From positions 310,001 through 374,000 of the forward strand of contig NZ_FQVP01000001.1 of assembly GCF_900129395.1 (NCBI RefSeq): 64,000 nucleotides of DNA. Direction: 5' to 3'. Within the stretch, counting starts at the first letter, position 1. Each line of letters starts with the position of its first letter. Made by a program: the position numbers and the translations under genes. The notes beneath the pieces are model-generated. The model made no database searches. It was not told the origin of the DNA and saw nothing but the letters and a program-made list of their open reading frames with translations. This document shows positions 37,283 to 46,397 of this stretch, in pieces. This DNA comes from Pseudosulfitobacter pseudonitzschiae (GTDB lineage Bacteria; Pseudomonadota; Alphaproteobacteria; Rhodobacterales; Rhodobacteraceae).

Positions 37283-38506
37283 TCAGGGCAGGTAAGGGGC
37301 CGGATCGACGCTTTCAAAGCCCTTGCGAACCTCGAAGTGCAGATAGGCATTGTCACCGCTGCGCAGCTTGGCAATGCTTTGTCCCCGGCTGACGTTGTCA
37401 CCCTTCTTGACCGCCACATCGCCGACGTTGGCATAGACGGTCAGCAGGTTGTCGGGGTGACGCACCACGATGATCGGCACGCCATCGGCGCTTTGGGTGA
37501 TCGCTGCCACGCTGCCCGAGGCGGCAGCCTTGACGGGCGTGCCTGCCGCCGCCTTGATGTCGATGCCCTCGTTGCGGCCCTTGGCATAGGCGCGGATGAT
37601 CGACCCGTTGACCGGGTAGGCCATCGCCGTGTTGCTGTCCGATTTGACCGTCTGCTTGCCGATGTCCGCCACGGGTTCCTTGGGGGTTGCCGCGGCCGGG
37701 GCCGGTTTGGCGGTGTCGTCCTTGGGCAGGGGGGTGGCCGCACTGGGCGGTGTCGGCGTGGGCGAGCCTGCGCCGGGGGCCGTGGTGGTCACCGGGGTCG
37801 GGGTGCGTTTCGGCGGGGCCTGTTGCGCCACGGGGATCAGCAGGAACTGGCCTTCGCGGATCGCGAAATCGCTGCCCAGACCGTTCCATTCGGCCAGGGA
37901 CCGCACCGGCACCTGATAGAGCCGCGCGATGGTATAGGCGGTCTCGCCGCGTTCAACCTTGTGGCGGATCGGTTCCTTGCCGGTCTGCGTTGCTGTCGGC
38001 TGTGCCGCCGGTTGCGATGCGGTGGCAGGCGGCAGCGTCGTGGTCGCCGGAGTAGCGGCAGAGCTGTCGATGGCGTTGCCTGCCAGCGTGGTCACATCCA
38101 CCGGCGCGGGCTGGATCGGTCCGGTGCCAACAGCACCCGTCGCGGGCGAAGGTTCGGCCACGCGGCGGGGCAGGGCGATGATCTCGCCCGCACGCAGGGG
38201 CGCGTCGGTGGCGATGCCGTTATAGCTGCTCAGCTCGGACGCGCTCAGACCCAGCCGCGCGGCCACGTCGTTCAGTGTGTCGCCCCGGCGGGCCACGGCA
38301 ACCTGATAGTTCGGATAGGACAGCACACCGCGGTCGTCCGGGCGGGGCCGGTCCGTGGTGGCATTGACGGCGGCGTCCGCGGTCGAGAAGGCCCCCGCGC
38401 CGCCGCGAAGGTCAAAGTCGAGCGGTTGATCGCAGGCCGCCAGCGCAAAGGCGCCGCAAGTGGCCAGCAACAGGGGCACGCGATGGCGCGGAATATATCG
38501 GATCAT
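37283..38506 (-). CDS. nlpD: LysM/M23 peptidase-like lipoprotein (NlpD-like)
   Basis: 407 residues from the ATG at 38506. The signal ends at a lipobox LAAC (Cys at about residue 24). Two LysM domains (VARRGDTLNDVAARLGL; VERGETAYTIARLYQV) separated by Thr/Pro/Ala-rich linkers bind peptidoglycan. The C-terminal LytM/M23-like domain (GIDIKAAAGTPVKAAASG, HFEVRKG) lacks the full zinc-ligand set: HxxxD and HxH are not visible, so it is likely an activator rather than an active peptidase. It lies 3' of pcm, as nlpD does in most proteobacteria. Confidence 0.88.
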   Translation of the reverse strand: MIRYIPRHRVPLLLATCGAFALAACDQPLDFDLRGGAGAFSTADAAVNATTDRPRPDDRGVLSYPNYQVAVARRGDTLNDVAARLGLSASELSSYNGIATDAPLRAGEIIALPRRVAEPSPATGAVGTGPIQPAPVDVTTLAGNAIDSSAATPATTTLPPATASQPAAQPTATQTGKEPIRHKVERGETAYTIARLYQVPVRSLAEWNGLGSDFAIREGQFLLIPVAQQAPPKRTPTPVTTTAPGAGSPTPTPPSAATPLPKDDTAKPAPAAATPKEPVADIGKQTVKSDSNTAMAYPVNGSIIRAYAKGRNEGIDIKAAAGTPVKAAASGSVAAITQSADGVPIIVVRHPDNLLTVYANVGDVAVKKGDNVSRGQSIAKLRSGDNAYLHFEVRKGFESVDPAPYLP

Positions 38507-38644
38507 CTGGCTCGTCCTCTTCACACGCCCCGTTATTCGGGTTCGGGGCCTTGTTATGGGTCTTGTCATCGCTTTTGTCGGTCCATGCAACACAGGGTCA
38601 AGCGCGCGCTGTCAGGAACGGTTTATCGGCATATTTCCGCCGTA

Positions 38645-39295
38645 TTATGTATCTTTTCCCAGGCCTTCAAGCAAAGGGACGAAGCGCACGGGGCGCAATT
38701 CGTCGTAGTCCAGACCGGTTTCGGTCTTGTGCACACGGATCAGGCTTTGCACGGCATCGGACTGTCCCACGGGTACGACCATGATGCCGCCCACCTTGAG
38801 CTGTGCCAGAAGCGGGCCGGGGGGGTCTTCGGCGGCGGCGGTCACAAGGATGCGGTCAAAGGGGGCCTGATCCGGCAGGCCAAAGCTGCCGTCGCCGGTG
38901 ATGGCGGTGATGTTGGTCAGGTCCAGCGCATCGAAAATCTCGCGCGCCTCGCGCACCAGACGGCGGTGGCGGTCGATGGTATAGACCCTGCGCGCCAGCT
39001 TGCTGAGGATCGCCGCCTGGTAACCCGAGCCGGTGCCAACCTCGAGCACCTTGTCGCGCGGGCTGATCTGCAAGGCCTGGGTCATCAGACCCACGACCGA
39101 CGGCTGGCTGATGGTCTGCCCGCAGGCGATGGGCAGCGGCATGTCCTCGTAGGCGCGGGTGGCAAACAGGCCGCGAATGAACGGGCCGCGGTCGATGGCC
39201 TCCATGGCCCCGAGCACAGCCTTGTCCGTCACCCCCTTGGAGCGCAACGCATAAAGAAACTGCATCTTGCGTTGGGCGATTTCGTCTTCGGTCAT
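38645..39295 (-). CDS. pcm: Protein-L-isoaspartate O-methyltransferase
   Basis: 216 residues. It repairs isoaspartyl residues in aged proteins using S-adenosylmethionine. [19 protein letters not shown] is motif I and [17 protein letters not shown] is the family-specific loop. ACGQTISQP marks the substrate site. The start overlaps the surE stop by 4 nt (ATGA). 138 nt separate it from nlpD. Confidence 0.95.
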   Translation of the reverse strand: MTEDEIAQRKMQFLYALRSKGVTDKAVLGAMEAIDRGPFIRGLFATRAYEDMPLPIACGQTISQPSVVGLMTQALQISPRDKVLEVGTGSGYQAAILSKLARRVYTIDRHRRLVREAREIFDALDLTNITAITGDGSFGLPDQAPFDRILVTAAAEDPPGPLLAQLKVGGIMVVPVGQSDAVQSLIRVHKTETGLDYDELRPVRFVPLLEGLGKDT

Positions 39296-40077
39296 GTGTT
39301 CAGCGCCCCGAGGCGGTCCATCATGTCGTGCGCGGTCAGATCGGCGCGCATGGGTGTGACCGAGATATAGCCGTCAAGGTTGTCATAGGCGTCGGTGCCC
39401 GGTGCGGTGTTTACCTGCTGGTTGCCGCCCTTGATCCACACGAACTTGCGCCCCGAGGGCGCCTCGTGCGGTTCGGTGGAAAAGCGCACGTTGGGACGGC
39501 GGCCCTGTTTGCTCAGCCGGGTGCCTTTGACATCGGCAGCAGGCAGGGGCGGAAAGTTCACGTTGTAAAACAGGTGATAGTCGCCGGAATGGGCGGGTGC
39601 CGCCTCAAGGATGCGGCGTACCGTGTCGGCGCCGTGGGCAAGCGCCGCTTCGAAGGGATCGTTCAGCGTGGCATTGGCGGGGCCGAAATACTGCGACAGG
39701 GCAATCGCGGGAATGCCCTGCAACGCGCCCTCCATCGCGCCGCCCAGGGTGCCGGAATACAGCGCGTTCTCGGCCGAGTTGTTGCCCCGGTTCACGCCAG
39801 ACAGGATCAGGTCGGGAACGGCATCCGCCATCACGTCGTGCACACCTGCCAGAACGCAATCGGCGGGGCTGCCCTCGGCGGCAAAGCGGCGCGGGCCCAG
39901 TTTCGAGATCATCATCGGATGGGTGTAGCTGATGCAATGCCCGACGCCGGACTGTTCAAACGCAGGTGCCACGGTCCAGACTTCGCCGTCCTGGCCTGCA
40001 ATCTGGCTGGCAATGGCGTGCAGGGTTTTCAGACCCGGTGCCGCGATGCCGTCGTCGTTGGTGATGAGAATACGCAT
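39292..40077 (-). CDS. surE: 5'/3'-nucleotidase SurE
   Basis: 261 residues. A metal-dependent phosphatase for nucleoside monophosphates, linked to stationary-phase survival. [15 protein letters not shown] is the N-terminal Asp-Asp metal motif. [18 protein letters not shown] is the second site and NVNFPPL the third. The surE-pcm-nlpD order is conserved in many proteobacteria. Confidence 0.95.
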   Translation of the reverse strand: MRILITNDDGIAAPGLKTLHAIASQIAGQDGEVWTVAPAFEQSGVGHCISYTHPMMISKLGPRRFAAEGSPADCVLAGVHDVMADAVPDLILSGVNRGNNSAENALYSGTLGGAMEGALQGIPAIALSQYFGPANATLNDPFEAALAHGADTVRRILEAAPAHSGDYHLFYNVNFPPLPAADVKGTRLSKQGRRPNVRFSTEPHEAPSGRKFVWIKGGNQQVNTAPGTDAYDNLDGYISVTPMRADLTAHDMMDRLGALNT

Positions 40078-40251
40078 GTTTTGCCCCTTTTGCCCTTAGT
40101 ATTCAGGCCACAGCATTGCGGCAAGGGCAGGCTGGGGTTGCAGTGTGGATTTGTGGCAGATCAGAGGCAGTGCGTTGCGCGCAGGACTCATCACGACGGC
40201 CGCGCGCGGCTGACCGGCCCTTTGGAAAGCGGGTTCGAGAACTGAAGACGC

Positions 40252-40896
40252 TTAGAGGTTTGCCAGAATATGCGCCGCCTGCGCGTGCGGGTCGGCCAGG
40301 GGCGCGCGGTCTTCGCCGGGGAAGAAACGGGCGCGGGTGGCTGTGGGCATCGGATCGGGCTGTGCGATCACGACGCGGGGGCCGGTCTTGGTGGTTTCGG
40401 CCTGCCAACTGCGGGCCAGCGCGATCTGCGCCGCCTTGGTCGCGCCATAGCTGCCAAAGAATTTCTCGCCCGCGCGCGGGTCGTCAAAGAACAGCGCGGT
40501 GCCTTCGGTGCCCAGCAGGGGGGCCACGTAATTGATCAGCGTTGCAGTGGCGGTGATATTGGCGGTGATGGATTTGGCCATGTCGCGGCTGTCGATGTGG
40601 CTGGTGGGCGTCAGCGGTGCCGCGTGGATCGCGGTGTGCGCCCAGATGTCCAGACCGCCCCAACGGTCGTGAATGCCCCGGCACAGGGTCGCCATCGCCT
40701 CGGGCACAGTGATATCCATGGGGGCCAGCGTGGCGCTGCCGCCAAGGGCCTTGATCCGGTCGTCCAGCTCTTCGAGCGCGCCGGTGGTCTTGGCCACGGC
40801 AACGATGTGATGGGTCGGGGCCAGCGCTTCGGCCAGTGCGGCACCAAGGCCGCGCGAGGCGCCGGTGATCAGGGCAAGTTTGGGGGCGTTTGTCAT
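40252..40896 (-). CDS. SDR-family oxidoreductase
   Basis: 214 residues from the ATG at 40896. LITGASRGLGAALAEAL is the cofactor loop and YGATKAAQIAL carries the YxxxK active site. The usual NNAG motif is replaced by HTAIHAA. An SDR of this type normally sits near purF in Rhodobacterales. Here a few small genes lie between them. Substrate unknown. Confidence 0.9.
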   Translation of the reverse strand: MTNAPKLALITGASRGLGAALAEALAPTHHIVAVAKTTGALEELDDRIKALGGSATLAPMDITVPEAMATLCRGIHDRWGGLDIWAHTAIHAAPLTPTSHIDSRDMAKSITANITATATLINYVAPLLGTEGTALFFDDPRAGEKFFGSYGATKAAQIALARSWQAETTKTGPRVVIAQPDPMPTATRARFFPGEDRAPLADPHAQAAHILANL

Positions 40897-40949
40897 GGGC
40901 TGCGTGATGGAGACATTGCGCGCCAAGGTCAAGAGGCCCGCGCGTCCGA

Positions 40950-41264
40950 TCAGGCGGCGTTGGTCTCGGCGCTGGGGCGGGCGTGCGGGCGCAGGGAACT
41001 GACGACCTCGCCGGGCCGGGGCAGGCGCAACACCTCGGTGCGGCCGTTGCGCGCGACGTGCAAGACATCTTCACCGATGGCGACAACCTGGCCCAGGCGG
41101 GTCTTGTCGCCGGGGCGCACGGTGTCGATGCGGCCATTGGGATAGCGGATCATCGCGCGCGGGGCCGTGGTTGATCCGAATACGCCCAACAATACGGGCT
41201 GGTTCAGGCGCACCGCGTTTTTCTGCGTCGCCAGTTGCGTGGTTTGAGGAGAGGCTTTTTCCAT
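40950..41264 (-). CDS. Small PilP/GspC-like protein
   Basis: 104 residues from the ATG at 41264. The block RYPNGRIDTVRPGDKTRLG, then VVAIGEDVLHVARNGRTEVLRLP, matches the beta-rich repeat of PilP and of the GspC homology region. There is no signal peptide, lipobox or membrane helix, so it is not a normal pilus subunit. It is a common conserved small protein in Rhodobacterales. Function unknown. Confidence 0.7.
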   Translation of the reverse strand: MEKASPQTTQLATQKNAVRLNQPVLLGVFGSTTAPRAMIRYPNGRIDTVRPGDKTRLGQVVAIGEDVLHVARNGRTEVLRLPRPGEVVSSLRPHARPSAETNAA

Positions 41265-41438
41265 ACGACAGGTCCTTCGGGGGCAATCGAAGGTGCGGGG
41301 TATCACGGCGGCAGACAGCCGCAAGATGGGGGATTCTTGCCATCGGCCAATAGGTGCCACCCTTTGCGCCAAGCTTTGCCGAAGCCTGCGACATTCTGTG
41401 GCGGGGGGCTTGAAGAGGCCGCGAAACGCCCGCCTGCG

Positions 41439-41825
41439 TCAGGGGTTGCGGTGATAGGTCAGGGTCATCGCGGCCAGATGCGCGATGGGCTGCGTGTCCA
41501 GCGGGGCGTCTAAGGGAAGCGCCAGCGCGCGGCGTCCGTCGTTGGTCAGGGCGGGGTAAAGGCTGACCATGCGCTGCGCCAGATCGGTCTTGCAGTCCAC
41601 GTAGGCGGTCAGCACGTCGGGCACCTCGGGCGACCAGTTCAGCCGCAGGGTCGATCCGGTGCGCGGGGTGGTGGGCCGCCATGCGGGCTGGCCCCATTTC
41701 AGGGATTCCGTGACAGGGCCGACACTTGCGTCGTGGGCCGCCGACAGGATGGCGGCGCGCAGGGCATCGAAACGGGCGCGCGCGGGTGCGGGCCATTGGG
41801 CGGTGATCTGGGTGAACGGGTCCAT
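41439..41825 (-). CDS. DUF1801-family protein
   Basis: 128 residues from the ATG at 41825. The segment GPVTESLKWGQPAWR (about residues 37-51) and the RLNWSP strand mark the YdhG/DUF1801 fold. Function unknown; relatives are sometimes linked to iron or stress. It is part of a group of small genes between the SDR and purF. Confidence 0.8.
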   Translation of the reverse strand: MDPFTQITAQWPAPARARFDALRAAILSAAHDASVGPVTESLKWGQPAWRPTTPRTGSTLRLNWSPEVPDVLTAYVDCKTDLAQRMVSLYPALTNDGRRALALPLDAPLDTQPIAHLAAMTLTYHRNP

Positions 41826-41994
41826 GAGGGGCAGGTTAGCAAGGTTTGCTGACAGATGCTGGCAGCAAAGGGGTGGGGTGCCGAAGTGATCCATACCGGA
41901 CCTTAGGTGTGGTATTGGTCAAGGTCTGCTGGGCGGACGGAGCTGCCTTTCGCTGCGGATGAGTCAAAGACTGCTTCCAATTTAGAAAACCGTA

Positions 41995-42405
41995 TCAAGC
42001 CCTTGGGAGTGCGGAAAAGTCTTTCGCAGCTTTTTCCGTTTCTCCAGTTTCATGGTTCCAGCGGTGAACAGCTTCATCGAGAGAACCTGAACGGCCTGAA
42101 AAGATCAATACGTCGCCAGTACCGTTTGCTGCGATGCAAACGGCATCACTCGGCCAACCGGTCCAATCGGCCATCGCCCTTGTCTCCCGTACCACGTCGT
42201 TGACAGTTCTCTTGAGCCGCTTCTTGTCCGACTTGTCCCAAATGGGATGCAAATTCCACGTATCGCCGTCGCACACGACCACGCCACCATTTTGGTCCAT
42301 AATTGAAATTCGATAGCTGTCTGGAAACGTGAAGCCCAACGCGCTTTCGCAGTCCTCAACATAACTCTCAGCAACTGGCCACGGCATCCTTCTCGATCCA
42401 TTCAT
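41995..42405 (-). CDS. SMI1/KNR4-family protein
   Basis: 136 residues from the ATG at 42405 (MNGSRRMPWP). Upstream TTG at 42441 is a less likely start. WPVAESYVEDCESALGFTFP and YRISIMDQNGG are the opening blocks of the SMI1/KNR4 fold, which in bacteria is often an immunity protein against contact-dependent or polymorphic toxins. Codon use is richer in A/T than its neighbours, and no toxin gene is adjacent. It may be an orphan immunity gene gained by transfer. Confidence 0.72.
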   Translation of the reverse strand: MNGSRRMPWPVAESYVEDCESALGFTFPDSYRISIMDQNGGVVVCDGDTWNLHPIWDKSDKKRLKRTVNDVVRETRAMADWTGWPSDAVCIAANGTGDVLIFSGRSGSLDEAVHRWNHETGETEKAAKDFSALPRA

Positions 42406-42539
42406 AGAGTTAAACTTGCAGTGAGTGGAACTTGATCGCAAAAGACTTTTCTTGTCTAGCAGATATCTGGTTACAAAGGCTCGAGCGTTTGACTGCCCCC
42501 TAAGCGGTCATAGGTGCGTGACGCAGCATCCTTCAAGAT

Positions 42540-42587
42540 GGGCTCAAACACGCCATTAGCACCTGCTGAGCGAACGTCCGGTTTTCC
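42540..42587 (-). repeat. Inverted copy of the 35760-35808 element
   Basis: On the - strand this reads GGAAAACCGGACGT, a variable middle with GCTAATGGC, and TTTGAGCCC. The + strand copy at 35760-35808 has GGAAAACCGGACGT, GCGAATGGC and GTGAGCCC at nearly the same spacing (one base difference). Related sequences are common in roseobacter intergenic DNA, from memory only. Confidence 0.65.
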
Positions 42588-42660
42588 CTTCATGACGTGA
42601 AGATCAAATCATCTGACGTTCAACCGCCGCCTTTATGACGGCAGCCGCACCGCCCCCGCA

Positions 42661-42681
42661 CCCATATCTGGCAAGACGAAG
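42661..42681 (-). repeat. Fragment of stop-proximal dispersed repeat, copy 7
   Basis: On the - strand, just after the purF stop, CTTCGTCTTGCCAGATATG appears. It matches the CTTCATCTTGCC box of the family but lacks the hairpin doublet. The purF stop itself lies in a 7-bp stem GCGGCGG/CCGCCGC. Confidence 0.5.
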
Positions 42682-42689
42682 CGGCGGGG

Positions 42690-44147
42690 TTATTCCGCCG
42701 CTTTCATCTCGAACCCTTTTTCCAGCATGTCCGACGGTTTCACCGGATATTCGCCGGAGAAGCAGGCGTCGCAGTACTGCGGGCAGCTTTTGTTGCGGCC
42801 TTCGGCCTCGCCCACGGCGCGATAAAGGCCGTCCAGAGAGATGAACTTGAGCGAATCAACGCCCAGATGTTCGCGCATCTCGTCCTCGGACATGGTCGCG
42901 GCCAGCAGCTTTTCGCGCTGGGGCGTGTCCACGCCGTAGAAGCAGGGCCAAGCCGTGGGGGGAGAGGCGATGCGGAAGTGGACCTCGGCGGCACCGGCGT
43001 CCAGGATCATTTCCTTGATCTTGCGGCTGGTGGTGCCACGTACCACGGAATCGTCCACCAGAATGACCCGCTTGCCCTTGATCAGCGCGCGGTTCACGTT
43101 CAGTTTCAGACGCACACCCATGTTGCGGATCTGCTCGGTGGGCTCGATGAAGGTGCGGCCCATGTATTGGTTGCGGATGATCCCCATCGCATAGGGAATG
43201 CCCGATTGCAGGCTAAAGCCGATGGCGGCCGGTGTGCCGCTGTCGGGCACGGGGCAAACCAGGTCAGCCTCGACCGGCGATTCCTTGGCCAGTTCGCGGC
43301 CGATGTTTTCGCGGGTCTCGTACACGCTGCGCCCGCCCAGAATGCTGTCGGGTCGCGAGAAATAGACGTGTTCAAAGATACAGAAACGCGGGGCGACGCG
43401 GCGGAAGGGGAAGTGGCTTTCGACGCCCTTGTCGGTGATCACCACCATTTCGCCCGGTTCGATCTCGCGGACGAACTCGGCACCGATGATGTCCAGCGCG
43501 CAGGTTTCCGAGCTGAGCGCCCAGCCTTCACCGACACGGCCCAGAACCAGCGGGCGCACGCCCAAGGGATCGCGCACACCGATCAGCTTGGTGCGGGTCA
43601 TGGCAACGATGGAAAACGCGCCCTCGACCCGGCGCAGGGCGTCTTCCATCCGTTCGGGGATGTTGCGTTGCAGGCTGCGCGCCATCAGGTGGATGATGCA
43701 TTCGCTGTCGGATGACGACTGAAAGATCGAGCCGCGCTCGATCAGTTCGCGGCGCAGGGCGTTGGCGTTGGTGATGTTGCCGTTGTGGGCAATCGCGGCC
43801 CCGCCCATGGCAAACTCGCCAAAGAACGGCTGCACGTCGCGGATCGCGGTCTGGCCCTTGTTGCCCGAAGTGGAATAGCGCACGTGCCCGATGGCCAGCG
43901 GGCCGGGCAGGGTTTCCATCACCTTCTGGCTGGTAAAGTTGTCGCGGACATAGCCAAAGCGGCGGGCGGATTGAAAACCAAGTTCGGCGTCATGGCTGAC
44001 GATGCCCCCGGCTTCTTGTCCCCGGTGTTGCAAGGCGTGCAGGCCGAGGGCCACGAAGTTCGCGGCATCCTGGGTGCCGATCACACCAAAAATCCCGCAC
44101 TCTTCTTTCAGCTTGTCGTCATCAAAGGGATGTGCGGGCGGCATCAT
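42690..44147 (-). CDS. purF: Amidophosphoribosyltransferase
   Basis: Makes phosphoribosylamine from PRPP and glutamine in the first step of purine synthesis. 485 residues from the ATG at 44147. The glutaminase nucleophile Cys follows a short propeptide in KEECGIFGVIG (Cys17), and VILVDDSVVRGTTSRK is the PRPP loop. ALQHRGQEAGGI and NGDIVNA-like NGNITNANALRRE are the glutamine-binding blocks. A longer frame upstream to 44321 has no PurF features. A possible promoter lies at 44250-44278. Confidence 0.96.
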   Translation of the reverse strand: MMPPAHPFDDDKLKEECGIFGVIGTQDAANFVALGLHALQHRGQEAGGIVSHDAELGFQSARRFGYVRDNFTSQKVMETLPGPLAIGHVRYSTSGNKGQTAIRDVQPFFGEFAMGGAAIAHNGNITNANALRRELIERGSIFQSSSDSECIIHLMARSLQRNIPERMEDALRRVEGAFSIVAMTRTKLIGVRDPLGVRPLVLGRVGEGWALSSETCALDIIGAEFVREIEPGEMVVITDKGVESHFPFRRVAPRFCIFEHVYFSRPDSILGGRSVYETRENIGRELAKESPVEADLVCPVPDSGTPAAIGFSLQSGIPYAMGIIRNQYMGRTFIEPTEQIRNMGVRLKLNVNRALIKGKRVILVDDSVVRGTTSRKIKEMILDAGAAEVHFRIASPPTAWPCFYGVDTPQREKLLAATMSEDEMREHLGVDSLKFISLDGLYRAVGEAEGRNKSCPQYCDACFSGEYPVKPSDMLEKGFEMKAAE

Positions 44148-44249
44148 GGGTTCAGTCACGGGCGGATGGCTCCGAATCTGGGGTTGGACAGGGGTCTGAT
44201 ACTGGGGCGATGGCGTGGTGTCACGCCCTTGGCCCGAAATAGTTATGAG

Positions 44250-44278
44250 ATTGTGAACGTGTGGGTGAATTGTGCCAA
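44250..44278 (-). promoter_or_regulatory. Possible sigma-70-like promoter of purF
   Basis: On the - strand TTGGCA (44278-44273), a 17-nt spacer and CACAAT (44255-44250) fit a -35/-10 pair, about 100 nt upstream of the purF ATG. Weak evidence, as one such match is expected by chance in a few hundred bases. Confidence 0.35.
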
Positions 44279-44339
44279 ATAAGCCCGTTTCCGGCGACAC
44301 AATGCGATGCGTATAGGCCACATCTAGGCGCGCGGGCCC

Positions 44340-44380
44340 GCCCGCACAACCCCAAAGGGGACGGGGCGGGGTGCGCGGGC
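44340..44380 (-). terminator. Strong hairpin after cvpA
   Basis: CCCC-AAA-GGGG (44350-44360) lies inside an outer stem GCCCGCAC/GTGC-GC-GGGC (44340-44347 with 44371-44380, 2-nt bulge). It follows the cvpA stop within five bases on its strand. There is no U-run, so it may slow or protect the transcript end rather than terminate alone. Confidence 0.5.
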
Positions 44381-44384
44381 TGCA

Positions 44385-44942
44385 TTATTGTTCGCAGGTG
44401 CCGACCAGACCTTCGTACTGGCGGGTGATCCAGCCAAGCGCCTGTTCGGGTTTGCGGTCCTGGATGTCGTCGGTAAAGCGGCCGAACACGGCGGCCGAGC
44501 GGCTTTCGTCGACGATGGTGAATTCCTGTCCGGTGATCACGGTGTCGTAGACAAAAAAGGCGACGATCACCAAAAGGATACCGCGCGCCACGCCAAACAG
44601 GAAGCCCAGCCCCTGGTCCACGCCACCCAGCGCCGAACGTTGCACCAGCGAGGAAAACAACGGGGTGAACAGCGACACGACAATCAGCGCCACGGCAAAG
44701 ACCAGCGCAAAGGCACCGATCACGCTGAGTTCGCAACTGTCGGCCAGAAACTCGCCAACGACGGGGATTTCGCGCACCAGCGGCTCGACCTGCGGTGCAA
44801 AGAGAAAGGCAAGGATGGCCGCGGCGATCCAGCCTGCAATCGCCATAATCTCGCGCACGATGCCGCGCCCGTAGGCCAGCAAGGCCGACAGGATGATGAC
44901 GACGGCCACCACGCCATCAATGATTGTGAAACCGTCCATCAT
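44385..44942 (-). CDS. cvpA: CvpA-family membrane protein
   Basis: 185 residues with four membrane helices. FTIIDGVVAVVIILSALLAY is the first helix and the GLGFLFGVARGILLVIVAF stretch is typical of CvpA (colicin V production/peptidoglycan-related proteins). The exact role is uncertain. It lies between radA and purF, as in many alphaproteobacteria. Confidence 0.9.
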   Translation of the reverse strand: MMDGFTIIDGVVAVVIILSALLAYGRGIVREIMAIAGWIAAAILAFLFAPQVEPLVREIPVVGEFLADSCELSVIGAFALVFAVALIVVSLFTPLFSSLVQRSALGGVDQGLGFLFGVARGILLVIVAFFVYDTVITGQEFTIVDESRSAAVFGRFTDDIQDRKPEQALGWITRQYEGLVGTCEQ

Positions 44943-44963
44943 CCGTTCCTTGTCTGTGCGGCG

Positions 44964-46325
44964 TTAACCTGCGCCAAATACTTCACCCACGAAACTGGTC
45001 AGGTCGTGCATCTGTTGCACCTTGATCCCGGACGTTTCGATGGCCTTGCCGCCGGCAGGGGCAAGTGCGGTGGTAAAACCAAGTTTTTGCGCCTCTTTCA
45101 ACCTGTTTTCCGTTTGTGGGGCCGGACGCAGCGCGCCGGACAGGCTGATTTCGCCAAAAACAACCGCCCCTTCGGGCAGGGCGGCGTCTTCCCGCGCACT
45201 CAGCAGGGCGGCGGCGACGGCCAGATCGGCGGCGGGTTCGGAAATTTTCATGCCGCCCGCAACGTTCAGGTACACATCAAGCCCGGCAAAGGGGATGCCA
45301 CAGCGTGCCTCGAGCACCGCGAGGATCATCGCGAGCCGCCCGCCGTCCCAACCCACAACCGTGCGGCGTGGCTGGCTGTGCGGCGACGGGGCCACCAGCG
45401 CCTGCAATTCGACCAGCACGGGGCGGGTGCCTTCGATACCTGCGAAAACCACCGATCCGGCGCTGGGTTTGCCGCGCTCGGACAGGAACAGCGCCGAGGG
45501 GTTGGTGACCTGCTCCAGCCCGCGCCCGGTCATTTCGAACACACCGATTTCATCAGCAGGGCCAAAGCGGTTCTTGACCGCGCGCAGGATGCGGAACTGA
45601 TGGCCGCGCTCGCCTTCGAAATAGAGCACCGTGTCGACCATATGTTCCACCACGCGGGGGCCTGCGATCTGGCCGTCCTTGGTGACGTGACCGACAAGGA
45701 TCACCGACACGCCCTTGCGCTTGGCAAAGGTGGTCAGCTCGTGCGCGGCGGACCGTACCTGGCTGACGGACCCCGGCGCGCTGTCAACGGTGTCGGACCA
45801 CATGGTCTGGATCGAATCGATGATCGCAAGGCCGGGTTTTTCCGCCTCGAGCGTGGTCAGGATGTTGCGCAGGTTGGTTTCCGACGCCAGTTGCACCGGC
45901 GCGTCGGACAGGCCCAGACGCTTGGCGCGCATCCGCACCTGCGCTGTGGCTTCCTCGCCGCTGACATAGATCGTCTTGACGCCCGCACGGGCAAACTCGG
46001 CGGCCGCCTGCAACAACAGGGTCGACTTGCCGATGCCCGGATCGCCCCCCACCAGCAACGCCGAGGCGGGAACAAGCCCGCCGCCCAGAACGCGGTCCAA
46101 CTCGTCGATGCCGGAATGGGTGCGGGGGGGCGGCGATTCCTCGGTTTGCAGGTCGGTCAGCTGGATGGCCGAGCCGCGATTGGCGCCAAGGGATTTCTTG
46201 CCGCCCGCGGACAGGCCCGCATCCTCGACAATGGTGTTCCAATCGCCGCAGGCATCGCAGCGCCCGGACCACTTGGTATGCGTGGCACCACAGGCGGTGC
46301 AGGTGAAGGAGGGTGATTTGGCCAT
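44964..46325 (-). CDS. radA: DNA repair protein RadA
   Basis: 453 residues. The N-terminal zinc finger CTACGATHTKWSGRCDACG (Cys pairs at about 10-13 and 24-27), the RecA-type Walker A GGDPGIGKSTLLLQ, the KNRFGPADEIGVFEM motif and a Lon-like C-terminal domain are present. It is a branch-migration helicase in recombinational repair. Normal length. Confidence 0.96.
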   Translation of the reverse strand: MAKSPSFTCTACGATHTKWSGRCDACGDWNTIVEDAGLSAGGKKSLGANRGSAIQLTDLQTEESPPPRTHSGIDELDRVLGGGLVPASALLVGGDPGIGKSTLLLQAAAEFARAGVKTIYVSGEEATAQVRMRAKRLGLSDAPVQLASETNLRNILTTLEAEKPGLAIIDSIQTMWSDTVDSAPGSVSQVRSAAHELTTFAKRKGVSVILVGHVTKDGQIAGPRVVEHMVDTVLYFEGERGHQFRILRAVKNRFGPADEIGVFEMTGRGLEQVTNPSALFLSERGKPSAGSVVFAGIEGTRPVLVELQALVAPSPHSQPRRTVVGWDGGRLAMILAVLEARCGIPFAGLDVYLNVAGGMKISEPAADLAVAAALLSAREDAALPEGAVVFGEISLSGALRPAPQTENRLKEAQKLGFTTALAPAGGKAIETSGIKVQQMHDLTSFVGEVFGAG

Positions 46326-46397
46326 TGCACTGATGTGCCTGACGCGAGCGGGGGCGTCAAAAGGTAAATGCGGGGGGCGGGGATATTGACAGGGTTA

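Larger units (their letters stand above)
42406..42689. other. 284-nt intergenic region between purF and the SMI1/KNR4 gene
   Basis: It holds the inverted copy of the 35760-35808 element (42540-42587), and, at 42661-42681, a CTGGCAAGACGAAG fragment of the stop-proximal repeat family. The remainder has no recognised feature. The AT content is higher than in neighbouring coding DNA. Confidence 0.55.

Noticed and set aside
38529-38644. A promoter or RNA gene between nlpD and pcm
   Set aside because: No convincing -35/-10 pair, hairpin or RNA-like structure was seen in this short gap.
35760-42587. A simple inversion of the whole 35.8-42.6 kb segment through the inverted elements
   Set aside because: The SDR gene keeps the same orientation as purF, as expected for the ancestral order, so a clean inversion of the full segment is not supported.
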